DNA from: Filomicrobium insigne
GTDB taxonomy: Bacteria > Pseudomonadota > Alphaproteobacteria > Rhizobiales > Hyphomicrobiaceae
NCBI RefSeq assembly: GCF_900104305.1
Contig: NZ_FNJC01000002.1
Coordinates: forward strand, 682,001 to 746,000
DNA: 64,000 bases
Direction of reading: 5' to 3'
Position numbers and translations under genes: made by a program. Shown piece after piece: positions 25,085-33,231 of the stretch (positions within the stretch are counted from its first letter, which is position 1; the number at the start of each line of letters is the position of its first letter). The notes beneath the pieces are model-generated. The model made no database searches. It was not told the origin of the DNA and saw nothing but the letters and a program-made list of their open reading frames with translations.

Positions 25085-25396
25085 ATGCTCCTCGGGGATC
25101 TCATAAAGCAGCTCGACGATGAGGCTGCAGCCACGGAAGCGCTGCTGTCGATTGGCGACATCGCATTTATAGTGCGCATTCAAGAGCTAGCGGCGGCAGA
25201 AGAGACGGCGCTTGGCGCTTATTTGAGGCGAAAGATCAGCCACTTCTCTGCGACCGCGGATGCTGACACATGGATGGCCGTAATGATGACGTCGAGCCGC
25301 TCGAAAAACCCCGGGGGAAACTGTCTGCGCGCGATTCTCGAAACCACTTGTATGCCCGGCGGTGGTTGCGCCGATACCAGCGAGGGACAGGCCTAG
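25085..25396 (+). CDS. Small nar-operon protein with conserved cysteines, unknown function
   Basis: The 103-residue soluble protein follows the isomerase gene by 12 bases and is probably the last gene of the nar operon. The N-terminal 70 residues are predicted helical and acidic (MLLGDLIKQLDDEAAATEAL). The C-terminus has three cysteines in NCLRAILETTCMPGGGC, a pattern that could bind a metal or form a disulfide. I recognise no named domain. Because it accompanies narGHJI and the isomerase, a role in maturation or redox sensing is possible, but I cannot show it. Confidence 0.72.
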   Translation: MLLGDLIKQLDDEAAATEALLSIGDIAFIVRIQELAAAEETALGAYLRRKISHFSATADADTWMAVMMTSSRSKNPGGNCLRAILETTCMPGGGCADTSEGQA

Positions 25397-25409
25397 TTGG
25401 GACCGACAT

Positions 25410-25423
25410 TTGACAGGGATCAA
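25410..25423. promoter_or_regulatory. FNR/DNR-type box upstream of the flavodoxin gene
   Basis: TTGACAGGGATCAA matches the FNR-family palindrome at all but one position. It lies 156 bases before the flavodoxin start, just after the end of the nar operon, and probably gives that gene its own anaerobic promoter. Confidence 0.65.
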
Positions 25424-25578
25424 GGTCGGCAAACACTAGGCCTGTTTAACTTAAAGCCGAAACTAGAAAGCCGCTCATTTGCGGTGCGGAAACGACTGCG
25501 AATTCGTTTTCCGGATAGAGCGATGCACCTGTTTGCTATTCTGACTGCCGCAAGGATGCATCGCGCAGAGTGGTGCTA

Positions 25579-26151
25579 ATGAAGGTCCTCATCGCATATG
25601 GATCTGTAGAAGGTCAGACCCGCAAGATCGCGGAAAGAATAGCCGAACGCATTCGCAATCGCGGCGAAGAGAGCACTCTCTACGACACTGAGTGCCGTCC
25701 GCGTCATCTGGCCGTCGACGTGTTTGATGCTGTTATCGTGGCGTCTTCCGTACATCAAGCGCTGCACCAAATTTCTGTGCGAGATTTCGTCGCCGCGCAT
25801 CGTGCCCTGCTCGAAGATATTCCGTCGGCGTTTGTGTCCGTGAGTCTCTCCTCGGCCTTCCGCAACGGAGGAACTGACGCGCAGAACTACGTCGATTATT
25901 TCTTTGAAAACACCGGCTGGCATCCGACGTACTACATCAAGGTCGCCGGTGCGTTGCGCTACTCAGAGTATGACTTCTTCAAGGAACAGATTCTAAGGCA
26001 TGCCGTTTTCAAGGACAGGCTGGAAATCGTCGATGGTCACGATCATGAATTTACTGACTGGTCCGAAGTAAACGAGTTCATCGATCGTTTTTTGCAACAC
26101 ACCAAGGCCCGATCGAGAACGAGCCCTGTTCCGACTGCAAGCAAGAACTAG
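25579..26151 (+). CDS. Flavodoxin-domain protein, HemG-like protoporphyrinogen oxidase
   Basis: The protein has 190 residues from ATG 25579; two GTG codons just upstream are less likely starts. The N-terminus MKVLIAYGSVEGQTRKIAER is the FMN phosphate-binding loop of flavodoxins. The middle part (DAVIVASSVHQALHQISVRDFV, SVSLSSAF) and the length match menaquinone-dependent protoporphyrinogen IX dehydrogenase (HemG), which makes haem without oxygen. An oxygen-independent haem step would suit nitrate respiration, since NarI carries two haems. A different flavodoxin role cannot be excluded. It has its own FNR-type box upstream. Confidence 0.75.
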   Translation: MKVLIAYGSVEGQTRKIAERIAERIRNRGEESTLYDTECRPRHLAVDVFDAVIVASSVHQALHQISVRDFVAAHRALLEDIPSAFVSVSLSSAFRNGGTDAQNYVDYFFENTGWHPTYYIKVAGALRYSEYDFFKEQILRHAVFKDRLEIVDGHDHEFTDWSEVNEFIDRFLQHTKARSRTSPVPTASKN

Positions 26152-26609
26152 CAGCGGGCCGACCATATCAAATCGTTAGCGGCAGACTTGGCTGAGGACT
26201 GCGGGTACCGTCGATGTCAACCTCGCTGACGTGCGCTTCTGAAAGAATCCGCTGGTTCCCGCGACAATCGACTCGACCGCGTCCACCGTACAAGTCGTGC
26301 CCATTAGGTAGGTGATGGCGGCCGGCCGCGAGGGGAGGGCCGGCCGCATTGCGCACCCTATCGTATTGCAGCCGGGGGGAAGCTGCAGGGTGGCAATCTA
26401 CTCGCTGGGGGAAGCGAGGTTCGAAGACCTGAACCCGAACATTGGGTTTCACTGAGCCGGCCAGTCACCTTCAGACACCGCCCGGCGCAAGGCGTCCGAG
26501 TTAATAGGAACAGGGTGGGAAACGCAGGATTGGCGAGTGGCGTGGCAAACGCTGGGTTTCTCGAAACATAGCAATGGCCTTCACTTGGTACGACAGTGTC
26601 AGGGCTGGG
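26152..26609. other. Intergenic with GC-rich hairpin
   Basis: No convincing gene is seen. Bases 26318-26347 form a hairpin with a 10 bp perfect stem (GCGGCCGGCC and its complement) and a 10-base loop. It lies between the convergent flavodoxin and flavoprotein genes and could act in transcription termination for either, although no T run follows on either strand. Confidence 0.45.
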
Positions 26610-27815
26610 TCAGAGATCAGTAACGCGCTGCGGATCGGCAGACGCGAGGGCCGCAGCGCGCACGGGTTTCGGCGGATAGATCCAAACCGTATTGATCTCC
26701 TGCTTAATCTTCTTCGCGTCAGCGCCAACGTGCTCGACGTTGCGATCCCAGCCGCGCGTGAACAGCGCGCCTGCCTCTCCAAGGTCGAGGCAGGTAACAT
26801 AGGCCTTCTGGTGATAGGGAGTCGGCGCTTCGCCGAGCAACTCGGCCGCGGCGTTGTTGCCGGCGAAGGCGCCCATACGCGTGGCGTGTTGACACGACAT
26901 TAGCGCGTGGTTGCCGTCGTCGTCGCAAACAGCTTTTGCAGCATCTCCCGTCGCGAAGACGCCGGGAACGCCGACGACGCGCAGCTCGCGGTCAACGACG
27001 AGGCGACCAAAGTTGTCGCGCTCGCCTGGCACTTGGGCGGTGAGAGGAGCTGCGCGGATTCCTGCTGCCCAAATGACGGTCGCGGCTTCGATGCGTTCAC
27101 CATTGGAAAGCGTGACACTCGTCTCGTCGATCGCCGCAACGCCTGCTCCGAGCCTGGTTTCGACGCCGAGTTTGCGAAGCGCATCCTCGATTAGCGGACG
27201 CGGACCGGCGCCCATGTCGGGGGCGATTGCTGGGTTGCGCTCGACAATAATCACGCGCGTGTTGACATCCTTGCCAAAGATTTCACGCAGCCGGCTGGGC
27301 ATCTCCGTCGCCGCCTCGATACCCGTGAAACCGCCGCCTGCGACGACCACCGTATTGCGAGCTTCCGATGCCGGCCGGCTCGAAAGACTCTTGAGGTGGC
27401 GGTCTAGTGAAATGGCATCTTCCAAACTGTCAACGCTGAATGCGTCCTCGGCGAGGCCCGGTACGTTCGGCCGAAACAGCCGGCTGCCGGTCGCGACGAC
27501 TAGGCGGTCATAGCTGATGGACTTGCGTCCCTCGTGGGACGTGGCCACCACGACTGAGCGGCACGTTGTGTCGATGCTTTCGGCTGTTCCCCGCAGAAAC
27601 GTGACGTCTGTCGCCTTCAAGACGTCGAGCAGCGGAGCTGTCAATGTCTCCGGCTTAGGCTCATAGAGGCGCGGCCGGACCACGAGGGTGGGCTCAGGCG
27701 CAACCAGCATGATCTCAAGCTCCTCGGGAGCCAAGCCTCTAATGTCGCGAAGACGAGCTGCAGAAAGAGCTGCATACATGCCGGCAAATCCGGCACCGAT
27801 GATGACTAATCTCAA
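26610..27815 (-). CDS. FAD/NAD(P)-dependent oxidoreductase, type II NADH dehydrogenase-like
   Basis: The protein has 401 residues from TTG 27815, preferred because GGAG lies seven bases upstream and the protein then begins directly with the FAD-binding fold (LRLVIIGAGFAGMYAALSAA). An ATG at 27878 would add 21 residues without a ribosome-binding site. A second nucleotide-binding motif, VVVAGGGFTGIEAATEM, lies near residue 150, and GVFATGDAA near 290 contacts FAD. The family passes electrons from NADH to quinone without proton pumping. No C-terminal membrane anchor stands out, so a related soluble oxidoreductase is possible. Confidence 0.82.
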   Translation of the reverse strand: MRLVIIGAGFAGMYAALSAARLRDIRGLAPEELEIMLVAPEPTLVVRPRLYEPKPETLTAPLLDVLKATDVTFLRGTAESIDTTCRSVVVATSHEGRKSISYDRLVVATGSRLFRPNVPGLAEDAFSVDSLEDAISLDRHLKSLSSRPASEARNTVVVAGGGFTGIEAATEMPSRLREIFGKDVNTRVIIVERNPAIAPDMGAGPRPLIEDALRKLGVETRLGAGVAAIDETSVTLSNGERIEAATVIWAAGIRAAPLTAQVPGERDNFGRLVVDRELRVVGVPGVFATGDAAKAVCDDDGNHALMSCQHATRMGAFAGNNAAAELLGEAPTPYHQKAYVTCLDLGEAGALFTRGWDRNVEHVGADAKKIKQEINTVWIYPPKPVRAAALASADPQRVTDL

Positions 27816-27898
27816 GGGACTTCTCCGTTCAATTGGGCCGCACGCCTCTCTTCTCCGTTTTGCAACGGAGTTGGCCATCGTGCAGAGTTTTGCGCTCG

Positions 27899-28873
27899 TC
27901 AGTCGGTGATGAACTTCAGCAGGTCGGCGTTAACGGCATCGGAGTGCGTCGTGCACATGCCGTGAGGCAGCTTCTCGTAGATCTTGAGCACACCATTCTT
28001 CAGAAGCTTGGCCGACAGGGGCGCGGAGTTGGCGATCGGAACGATCTGATCATCGTTCCCGTGCATCACGAGCGTGGGCACGGCAATGGCCTTTAGATCG
28101 TCAGTAAAGTCTGTTTCGGAGAATGCCTTGATGCCGTCGTACTGGGCCTTGGCACTCCCCATCATGGCCTGCCGCCACCAGTTCCAGATGACACCCTGCG
28201 ATGGCTTCGCGTCGGGGCGGTTGTAGCCGTAGAAGGGTCCGCTCGCGAACTCGAGATAGAACTGCGATCTATTGGCTGCGAGTTCCTTGCGTAGACCGTC
28301 GAACACATCGATCGGCAGTCCGGCGGGGCTGGCAGGAGTTTTGACCATGATCGGCGGCACGGCGCCGATCAGCACCAGCTTCGCCACGCGGCCGTTGCCG
28401 TGGCGCGCGACATAGCGCGCGGCTTCGCCGCCGCCGGTCGAGTGTCCGATATGAACCGCATTGCGCAGGTCGAGATGCTCGACAACGGCCGCGGCGTCGG
28501 CAGCGTAGTGGTCCATGTCGTGGCCGTTGCCGACCTGGCTCGAGCGGCCGTGCCCGCGACGATCGTGAGCAACGACTCGATAGCCATTGCCGACGAAGAA
28601 GAGCATCTGCGCATCCCAGTCGTCTGAGCTCAGCGGCCAGCCGTGATGAAAGACGATCGGTTGTGCATTTTCCGGTCCCCAATCTTTGTAAAAGATTTGG
28701 ACGCCATCCTTGCTGGTGATCGTGTTCATCGAGCGAAATCCTTCGGTTTGGGAAGAGGGTTGGAAAGTTGCAGCGACGCCTTTTGTGGCCAATAGGCTGA
28801 CCGTTGTGGTAGCCACGCTGGCCGCGAGGATCTCGCGCCGCGTCGCCATGGATGAAGAAAGATGTCCGTCCAT
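27899..28873 (-). CDS. Alpha/beta hydrolase, non-haem chloroperoxidase-like, exported
   Basis: The protein has 324 residues from ATG 28873, with AAGGAG seven bases upstream. The N-terminus ([20 protein letters not shown]) has a twin-arginine-like signal, so export to the periplasm is likely. The hydrolase core starts near residue 52 with [20 protein letters not shown], the oxyanion-hole region. The nucleophile elbow is GHSTGGG rather than the usual GxSxGG, with Ser in place. Asp in [11 protein letters not shown] and a C-terminal His ([10 protein letters not shown]) complete the triad. The family includes perhydrolases and esterases; the substrate is unknown. Confidence 0.85.
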   Translation of the reverse strand: MDGHLSSSMATRREILAASVATTTVSLLATKGVAATFQPSSQTEGFRSMNTITSKDGVQIFYKDWGPENAQPIVFHHGWPLSSDDWDAQMLFFVGNGYRVVAHDRRGHGRSSQVGNGHDMDHYAADAAAVVEHLDLRNAVHIGHSTGGGEAARYVARHGNGRVAKLVLIGAVPPIMVKTPASPAGLPIDVFDGLRKELAANRSQFYLEFASGPFYGYNRPDAKPSQGVIWNWWRQAMMGSAKAQYDGIKAFSETDFTDDLKAIAVPTLVMHGNDDQIVPIANSAPLSAKLLKNGVLKIYEKLPHGMCTTHSDAVNADLLKFITD

Positions 28874-29025
28874 CAGGTTTCTCCTTAGTGGCGGGCAAAT
28901 GTGATCAATGGACCAATCTCCCGCGGCGCTGCCGGAGCAGGCCGGGCAGAACGGGCACACATGGTCGACCCGCTTCAGCCGAAGCCGATCGACCACTTGG
29001 TCGAGTGGATGCGGTCATCCCGCGG

Positions 29026-29961
29026 TCAGTAGTCCCAGAAGACCGGTACCCAACGAAAGGCGTCGCCGTCGATCGCCACCCTGCCGACGGATGGGAACGG
29101 GAGGTGAGTAGCCACCAGCATCTCGCCGGTCTCGGCCAGCCCCCGCAGAAGGCGGACCCGAACGCGCTCCGCCTCCTCGGGGTCGTGTTCAAAACCGTTG
29201 TGCCAATCGGGGTGGTCGAATCCGACCGCGAACACGGCATCACCCGCGAACGTCAGCGCTTCGCCGCCGGACGCCACACGAACCACGCTATGCCCAGGCG
29301 TGTGGCCACCGGTTCGATAGACCACCACACCTGGCGCCACCTCGTACGTCTCCTCAAAGGGCCGCAGATGGGTGTGGTACGCATTCACGAACCGCTTGGC
29401 AGTGGCGCGAAGCGCGTCCGGGAATCCCGCCGGCATGGAGGCGCGAGTAAAATCGGGCGCCTGCCAGAACTTGATTTCGGCAGCCGCAACGTGGATCCGC
29501 AAGTCCGGACTCAGCCGGTCCTTTACCCCATCGATGAGCAGCCCACCGATGTGATCCATGTGCATGTGGGTCAGAATCACGTCGGTCACGGAGCCTAGAT
29601 CGATGCCGGCAGCCTCCAGTCGCTTGATCAACTGCCCGGCGCGCGGCAGGTTCAAATCCGGGTCCAACCCGAGCCCCGCGTCAATGAGAATGGTCTGCGC
29701 ACCGCTGCGCACCACGACCACGTTCAGCGACCAGTCGAATGCATCCGGCGGCAGGAACATGTCGGCCATCCAAGCTGCCCGCGCGGACGGGTCGGCGTTG
29801 TGTCCCAACATTTTTGTTGGGAGCGGTAGCACGCCATCGCTGATCACCAGTACTTCGATTTCGCCCACCTGCACTGCGTAGCGCGACGGAACCAGTTCGC
29901 TCGGCGCCGATCCGCCGGAGCGTGTGGCGGTGTCTCTTGGGTTCGTGACGACTTTCAACAT
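29026..29961 (-). CDS. MBL-fold metallo-hydrolase
   Basis: The protein has 311 residues from ATG 29961, with AAGGAG seven bases upstream. The zinc-binding motif HMHMDHIGG near residue 160 is complete (His-x-His-x-Asp-His). It is followed by a His in GGHTPGHSV, an Asp in TFAGDAVF and a late His in ATHLPFP. The family includes lactonases and sulfatase-like hydrolases, with AHL lactonase-like enzymes among the closest in motif order. There is no signal peptide. It is upstream of the alpha/beta hydrolase gene on the same strand. The substrate cannot be told from the sequence. Confidence 0.86.
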   Translation of the reverse strand: MLKVVTNPRDTATRSGGSAPSELVPSRYAVQVGEIEVLVISDGVLPLPTKMLGHNADPSARAAWMADMFLPPDAFDWSLNVVVVRSGAQTILIDAGLGLDPDLNLPRAGQLIKRLEAAGIDLGSVTDVILTHMHMDHIGGLLIDGVKDRLSPDLRIHVAAAEIKFWQAPDFTRASMPAGFPDALRATAKRFVNAYHTHLRPFEETYEVAPGVVVYRTGGHTPGHSVVRVASGGEALTFAGDAVFAVGFDHPDWHNGFEHDPEEAERVRVRLLRGLAETGEMLVATHLPFPSVGRVAIDGDAFRWVPVFWDY

Positions 29962-30090
29962 TGCAGCTCTCCTTCGGCTATCTCGCTGAACCAGTTCGTT
30001 TCGCCCCGCGTGTGTGGGCATGCCGATGGTTTAGCGAAACGCCTCAGATGCTGCGCCAGAGCGATTGCGGCGATTGAAGAGCAATTGCTG

Positions 30091-30990
30091 TCAACTCGCC
30101 TGGCGCCGAAATTCTCTGGGAGATAGCCCGGTGAGCTTCTTGAATGCCGCTGCGAAAGCCGTCTGGGACGCATACCCGAGCGCCACGGCGACCGCGATGA
30201 CCGACATGGATGGATCACGCAACATTGCCTTTGCCTGCTCCAGCCGATACTGCCGGAGCCAGACATGCGGCGGCATCCCGGTACTTTCCTTGAATGCACG
30301 GCAGAAATGAAAGCGCGACAACCCGGCGTCTGCGGCCAAAGCGGCCAACGAGACATCTGCGTCGCTCTCCGAGCGAAGACGCTCTAATGCGCGGCGCAGA
30401 ATTCTCGGAGGCAGTCCGCCTGTTACCAGCTGAGGTGCAACCGGAATCCCGGCATGCGCTGCTAACAACCGGGTTGCCAGTAGATCTGTCAGTTGCTGGC
30501 GGAACATCGTGTCCAGCGTGGTGTTACCATCAAGCGCTTCTGCCGCCGTGGTGAGCAGACGCGACGTAATCGGGTCGAGATGGCCAGTCCGCTCCATAAG
30601 CTCGGCCGGAGATACATTGTCGGCTTCAGCAGAGACACGCTCGATCGTTTCTTGAGGAAGATAGAGTTGCACGACATTGACGGCACCTGCGATGTCCCAT
30701 CGCGCACTTGTGCCTGAAGGGATGATCGTAACGACACCCGGGCGTGCCACACCGGTCGCGATGCTTCGACCTGTCCGTCGCTCCAAGGGTTGCATGGTGT
30801 CGATGTACGTCATGATCACATGATCGGCCATCGGTTGAACAACGTCGTGCAAGGCACCATGCTTCCAATGGGCAATTCCACCGCTGGACGGGTCAGACCC
30901 AGAAACAAGGTTAAGTGGCTTAGTCTTCAAAACGCGAGCCATTTCGGCATCGGCGGGTCGGCGCCGCTGGTCCTCCTCGCCGTCGATCAT
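30091..30990 (-). CDS. AraC-family transcriptional regulator
   Basis: The protein has 299 residues from ATG 30990, which has GGGGAGG seven bases upstream. The N-terminal 190 residues form a cupin-like effector domain. The C-terminal 100 residues carry two helix-turn-helix units (VSLAALAADAGLSRFHFCRA and MSVIAVAVALGYASQTAFAA), ending with FKKLTGLSPREFRRQ, the family hallmark. It lies between the MBL hydrolase and SDR genes, all on the minus strand, and probably controls some of them. The inducer is unknown. Confidence 0.9.
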   Translation of the reverse strand: MIDGEEDQRRRPADAEMARVLKTKPLNLVSGSDPSSGGIAHWKHGALHDVVQPMADHVIMTYIDTMQPLERRTGRSIATGVARPGVVTIIPSGTSARWDIAGAVNVVQLYLPQETIERVSAEADNVSPAELMERTGHLDPITSRLLTTAAEALDGNTTLDTMFRQQLTDLLATRLLAAHAGIPVAPQLVTGGLPPRILRRALERLRSESDADVSLAALAADAGLSRFHFCRAFKESTGMPPHVWLRQYRLEQAKAMLRDPSMSVIAVAVALGYASQTAFAAAFKKLTGLSPREFRRQAS

Positions 30991-31033
30991 GGTACACCTC
31001 CCCATGTGGTGGCTTCAAACTGCGGCGGGATTG

Positions 31034-31789
31034 TCAGGTCACGCTTAGCCCGCCATCGACGGCGAAGACCTGACCTGTCACCCACTCCGCGTGCAGCCCG
31101 GCAAGGAAAACGATCCAACGCGCCACATCGTCAGGCACACCGCGACGCTTGAGGGGAATGTGCTCGCGCTCCTGCGCTTCTATGGCTGCGGCAGCTTCAG
31201 GAGACAGCCCCATCATGCCGGTCAGGGCGTTCGATTCGGTCGGCCCAGCCGCAATAGCATTGACGCGGATACCCTGAGGCGCAAGTTCGAGAGCCCAGCA
31301 TCGCGTGAGATGCTCCAAGGCTGCCTTGCTAGCCGCGTAATGAGAAAGGTCGGCAGCCGCTTTGTGTCCGAACGTGCTTGAGATGTTAATAATCGCGCCA
31401 TTGCTTTGCGCGAGATAGGGGAGCGCGGCGGCGGCCAGAAGACTGGGCCCGACCACATTGACCGAGAAGATGCTCGCGATCTGATCCGCTGTGGCCTCAG
31501 CCAAGGGAAGAATGGCTCCAGCACCCGCATTATTTACCAGCACATCAAGGCGGCCCCACAAGTTTGTCGCGCGCGCGGCGGTGCGGGTGGCGTCTTCCGG
31601 CCGGGCCACGTCGGCAACAAAGCCTGTGATGTTGCTGTGAGCCGCTGCGACCTCCGCGACAGGCCCATTACGACGCCCCGTGATCAATACGTTTGCGCCT
31701 TGTGCTGCAAATCCGAGAGCAGCTGCCCGACCGATGCCGGAGCTTCCACCGGTTACGATCACAACCTTTCCCGCGAGTGTACCCATCAC
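31034..31789 (-). CDS. Short-chain dehydrogenase/reductase
   Basis: The 251-residue SDR enzyme has the NAD(P)-binding motif TGGSSGIG near residue 14, NNAGAG near 90, the catalytic Ser in INISSTFGHK and the YAASK motif near 156, so all catalytic residues are present. Its start overlaps the stop of the membrane-protein gene by four bases (ATGA), indicating cotranscription with it. The substrate is unknown. A further in-frame ATG lies at 31786. Confidence 0.92.
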   Translation of the reverse strand: MMGTLAGKVVIVTGGSSGIGRAAALGFAAQGANVLITGRRNGPVAEVAAAHSNITGFVADVARPEDATRTAARATNLWGRLDVLVNNAGAGAILPLAEATADQIASIFSVNVVGPSLLAAAALPYLAQSNGAIINISSTFGHKAAADLSHYAASKAALEHLTRCWALELAPQGIRVNAIAAGPTESNALTGMMGLSPEAAAAIEAQEREHIPLKRRGVPDDVARWIVFLAGLHAEWVTGQVFAVDGGLSVT

Positions 31790-32214
31790 GCCACCGTGCC
31801 GAGGGTCGCGAACGTTTCGTTGCGGGCTTCAGCCATCGCCCACACTGTGAGGCAGAGTCCAATGACTGCCGGCAGCGTCACCGCCAGAAAGTCACGCGCA
31901 AGAGCCGATGGACCACAGATGCCGACAGCCACTTCCCAAAAGTGAAAGAGCGCGTGCCCTGCGAGCCAGAGCGACGGAGCAGCCCAGAAAACAACCCTAA
32001 GACGCGACCGAGCGGCACCGAGCAGGAACGAGCCACCCACGAGGAGAAAGATCAGTCCAATGTCGCGGACGAAGTGTTGATTGAAGGGGCCGGTCGTGGT
32101 CACTCCAGGCACCTCAAGGTACCAGCGCTCGGGATAGATCAGCATAAACGTGCCGTTAGCGATGGTGGCTATCCCAAGTACGACAGATGCTGAGATACAG
32201 GTTGTCTTAAGCAT
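31786..32214 (-). CDS. Small membrane protein, unknown function
   Basis: The 142-residue protein has four likely transmembrane helices: near residues 7-25, 46-66, 72-92 and 107-130. The helix 3 region AGHALFHFWEV contains two histidines. The pattern recalls DoxX-like or DUF-type small membrane proteins, but I cannot assign it firmly. It is upstream of and translationally coupled to the SDR gene. The adjacent NmrA-like gene is 58 bp further upstream, so the three may form one transcript. Confidence 0.7.
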   Translation of the reverse strand: MLKTTCISASVVLGIATIANGTFMLIYPERWYLEVPGVTTTGPFNQHFVRDIGLIFLLVGGSFLLGAARSRLRVVFWAAPSLWLAGHALFHFWEVAVGICGPSALARDFLAVTLPAVIGLCLTVWAMAEARNETFATLGTVA

Positions 32215-32271
32215 AGTTGCCTCTTGGCGATGGAAAGCCGCTGGCTATTGGGCTGCGAGACGCGAACGAGA

Positions 32272-33027
32272 TCAGCCCCGCCCCGACGGACGGAGTAGCC
32301 ACTCCTCGAAGCGGATCGCGCCTAACATCGGATGTGCGCCAGGCGTAAGCGACCTGTCGTCGAGCTCAGCGCCGAAATAGCGGGCGCGGATGTCGGCAAT
32401 TACTTGGCGGCGGTCGCCCGTTGCCGCCAAGTAAGACCTCACCAGAGCGTCGAGCGGAATCTTCTCGGGCCCTGCCAGTTCCACGATGCCGCAGACCGGT
32501 TCGCCCGTTGCAACCGCGGCCAGCGCTGTTGCAACGTCATCCGAGGCTATGGGCTGAAGAAGCGCCGGCGACAGCCGGATCGTCGTACCATCCGAAGCCG
32601 ATTGCGTAATCGCCCCGACAAACTCGAAGAACTGGGTCGAGCGGACGATCGTATACGGGATCGTCGACCCACGAATGAGCTTCTCCTGCATAACCTTGGC
32701 CCGCATGTAGCCGCTGTCGGAAAGGTGATCGGCGCCCACAACAGAGAGCGCCACGTGATGGCTAACGCCTGCTGCCGTCTCCGCGGCGAGCAGATTGCGG
32801 CCTGCGGTCTCGAAGAACTCCAGCACAGCTTGGTCCTCGAATGATGGCGAGTTGGCCACGTCGACGACGACGCTTGCACCGGAAAGCGCTTCTGCCAGCC
32901 CCTCCCGTGTGATGGTGTTTACGCCTGTGTTCGGAGACGCAGGCAGGACATCGTGCCCCTTGCCACGCAAAAGTCCGACGACCTTTGATCCAATGAGGCC
33001 AGTCCCCCCGATCACGACGATTTTCAT
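32272..33027 (-). CDS. NmrA-like / atypical SDR NAD(P)-binding protein
   Basis: The 251-residue protein starts with MKIVVIGGTGLIGSKVVGLL, the Rossmann motif of the extended/atypical SDR group. It lacks the YxxxK catalytic pair, typical of NmrA-type proteins that bind NAD(P) or act as redox sensors, and of some quinone or sugar epimerase-like enzymes. GGAG lies eight bases upstream of the ATG. It probably heads the SDR/membrane-protein gene group. Confidence 0.85.
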   Translation of the reverse strand: MKIVVIGGTGLIGSKVVGLLRGKGHDVLPASPNTGVNTITREGLAEALSGASVVVDVANSPSFEDQAVLEFFETAGRNLLAAETAAGVSHHVALSVVGADHLSDSGYMRAKVMQEKLIRGSTIPYTIVRSTQFFEFVGAITQSASDGTTIRLSPALLQPIASDDVATALAAVATGEPVCGIVELAGPEKIPLDALVRSYLAATGDRRQVIADIRARYFGAELDDRSLTPGAHPMLGAIRFEEWLLRPSGRG

Positions 33028-33231
33028 GACACATCTCCAAGAATCCGACGTCGCACCGCGAGGACGTCGCTACTGCATGGAGAGTGCCGTGAATGCCGCA
33101 GAAAGGCTTTGCAGCGACCTTCAAATACCCTTTAGTTTACCCTGGAAATACGTCCAAAACCCAGCCAGACACCGTATTATGTTATGTACTTTGACCGACA
33201 CTCTCCGGTTGGACTCCTGGCGGAGTTATAC

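Noticed and set aside
26168-26452. 94-residue minus-strand frame after the flavodoxin
   Set aside because: No ribosome-binding site, no recognisable motif, and it contains a GC-rich hairpin better explained as intergenic.
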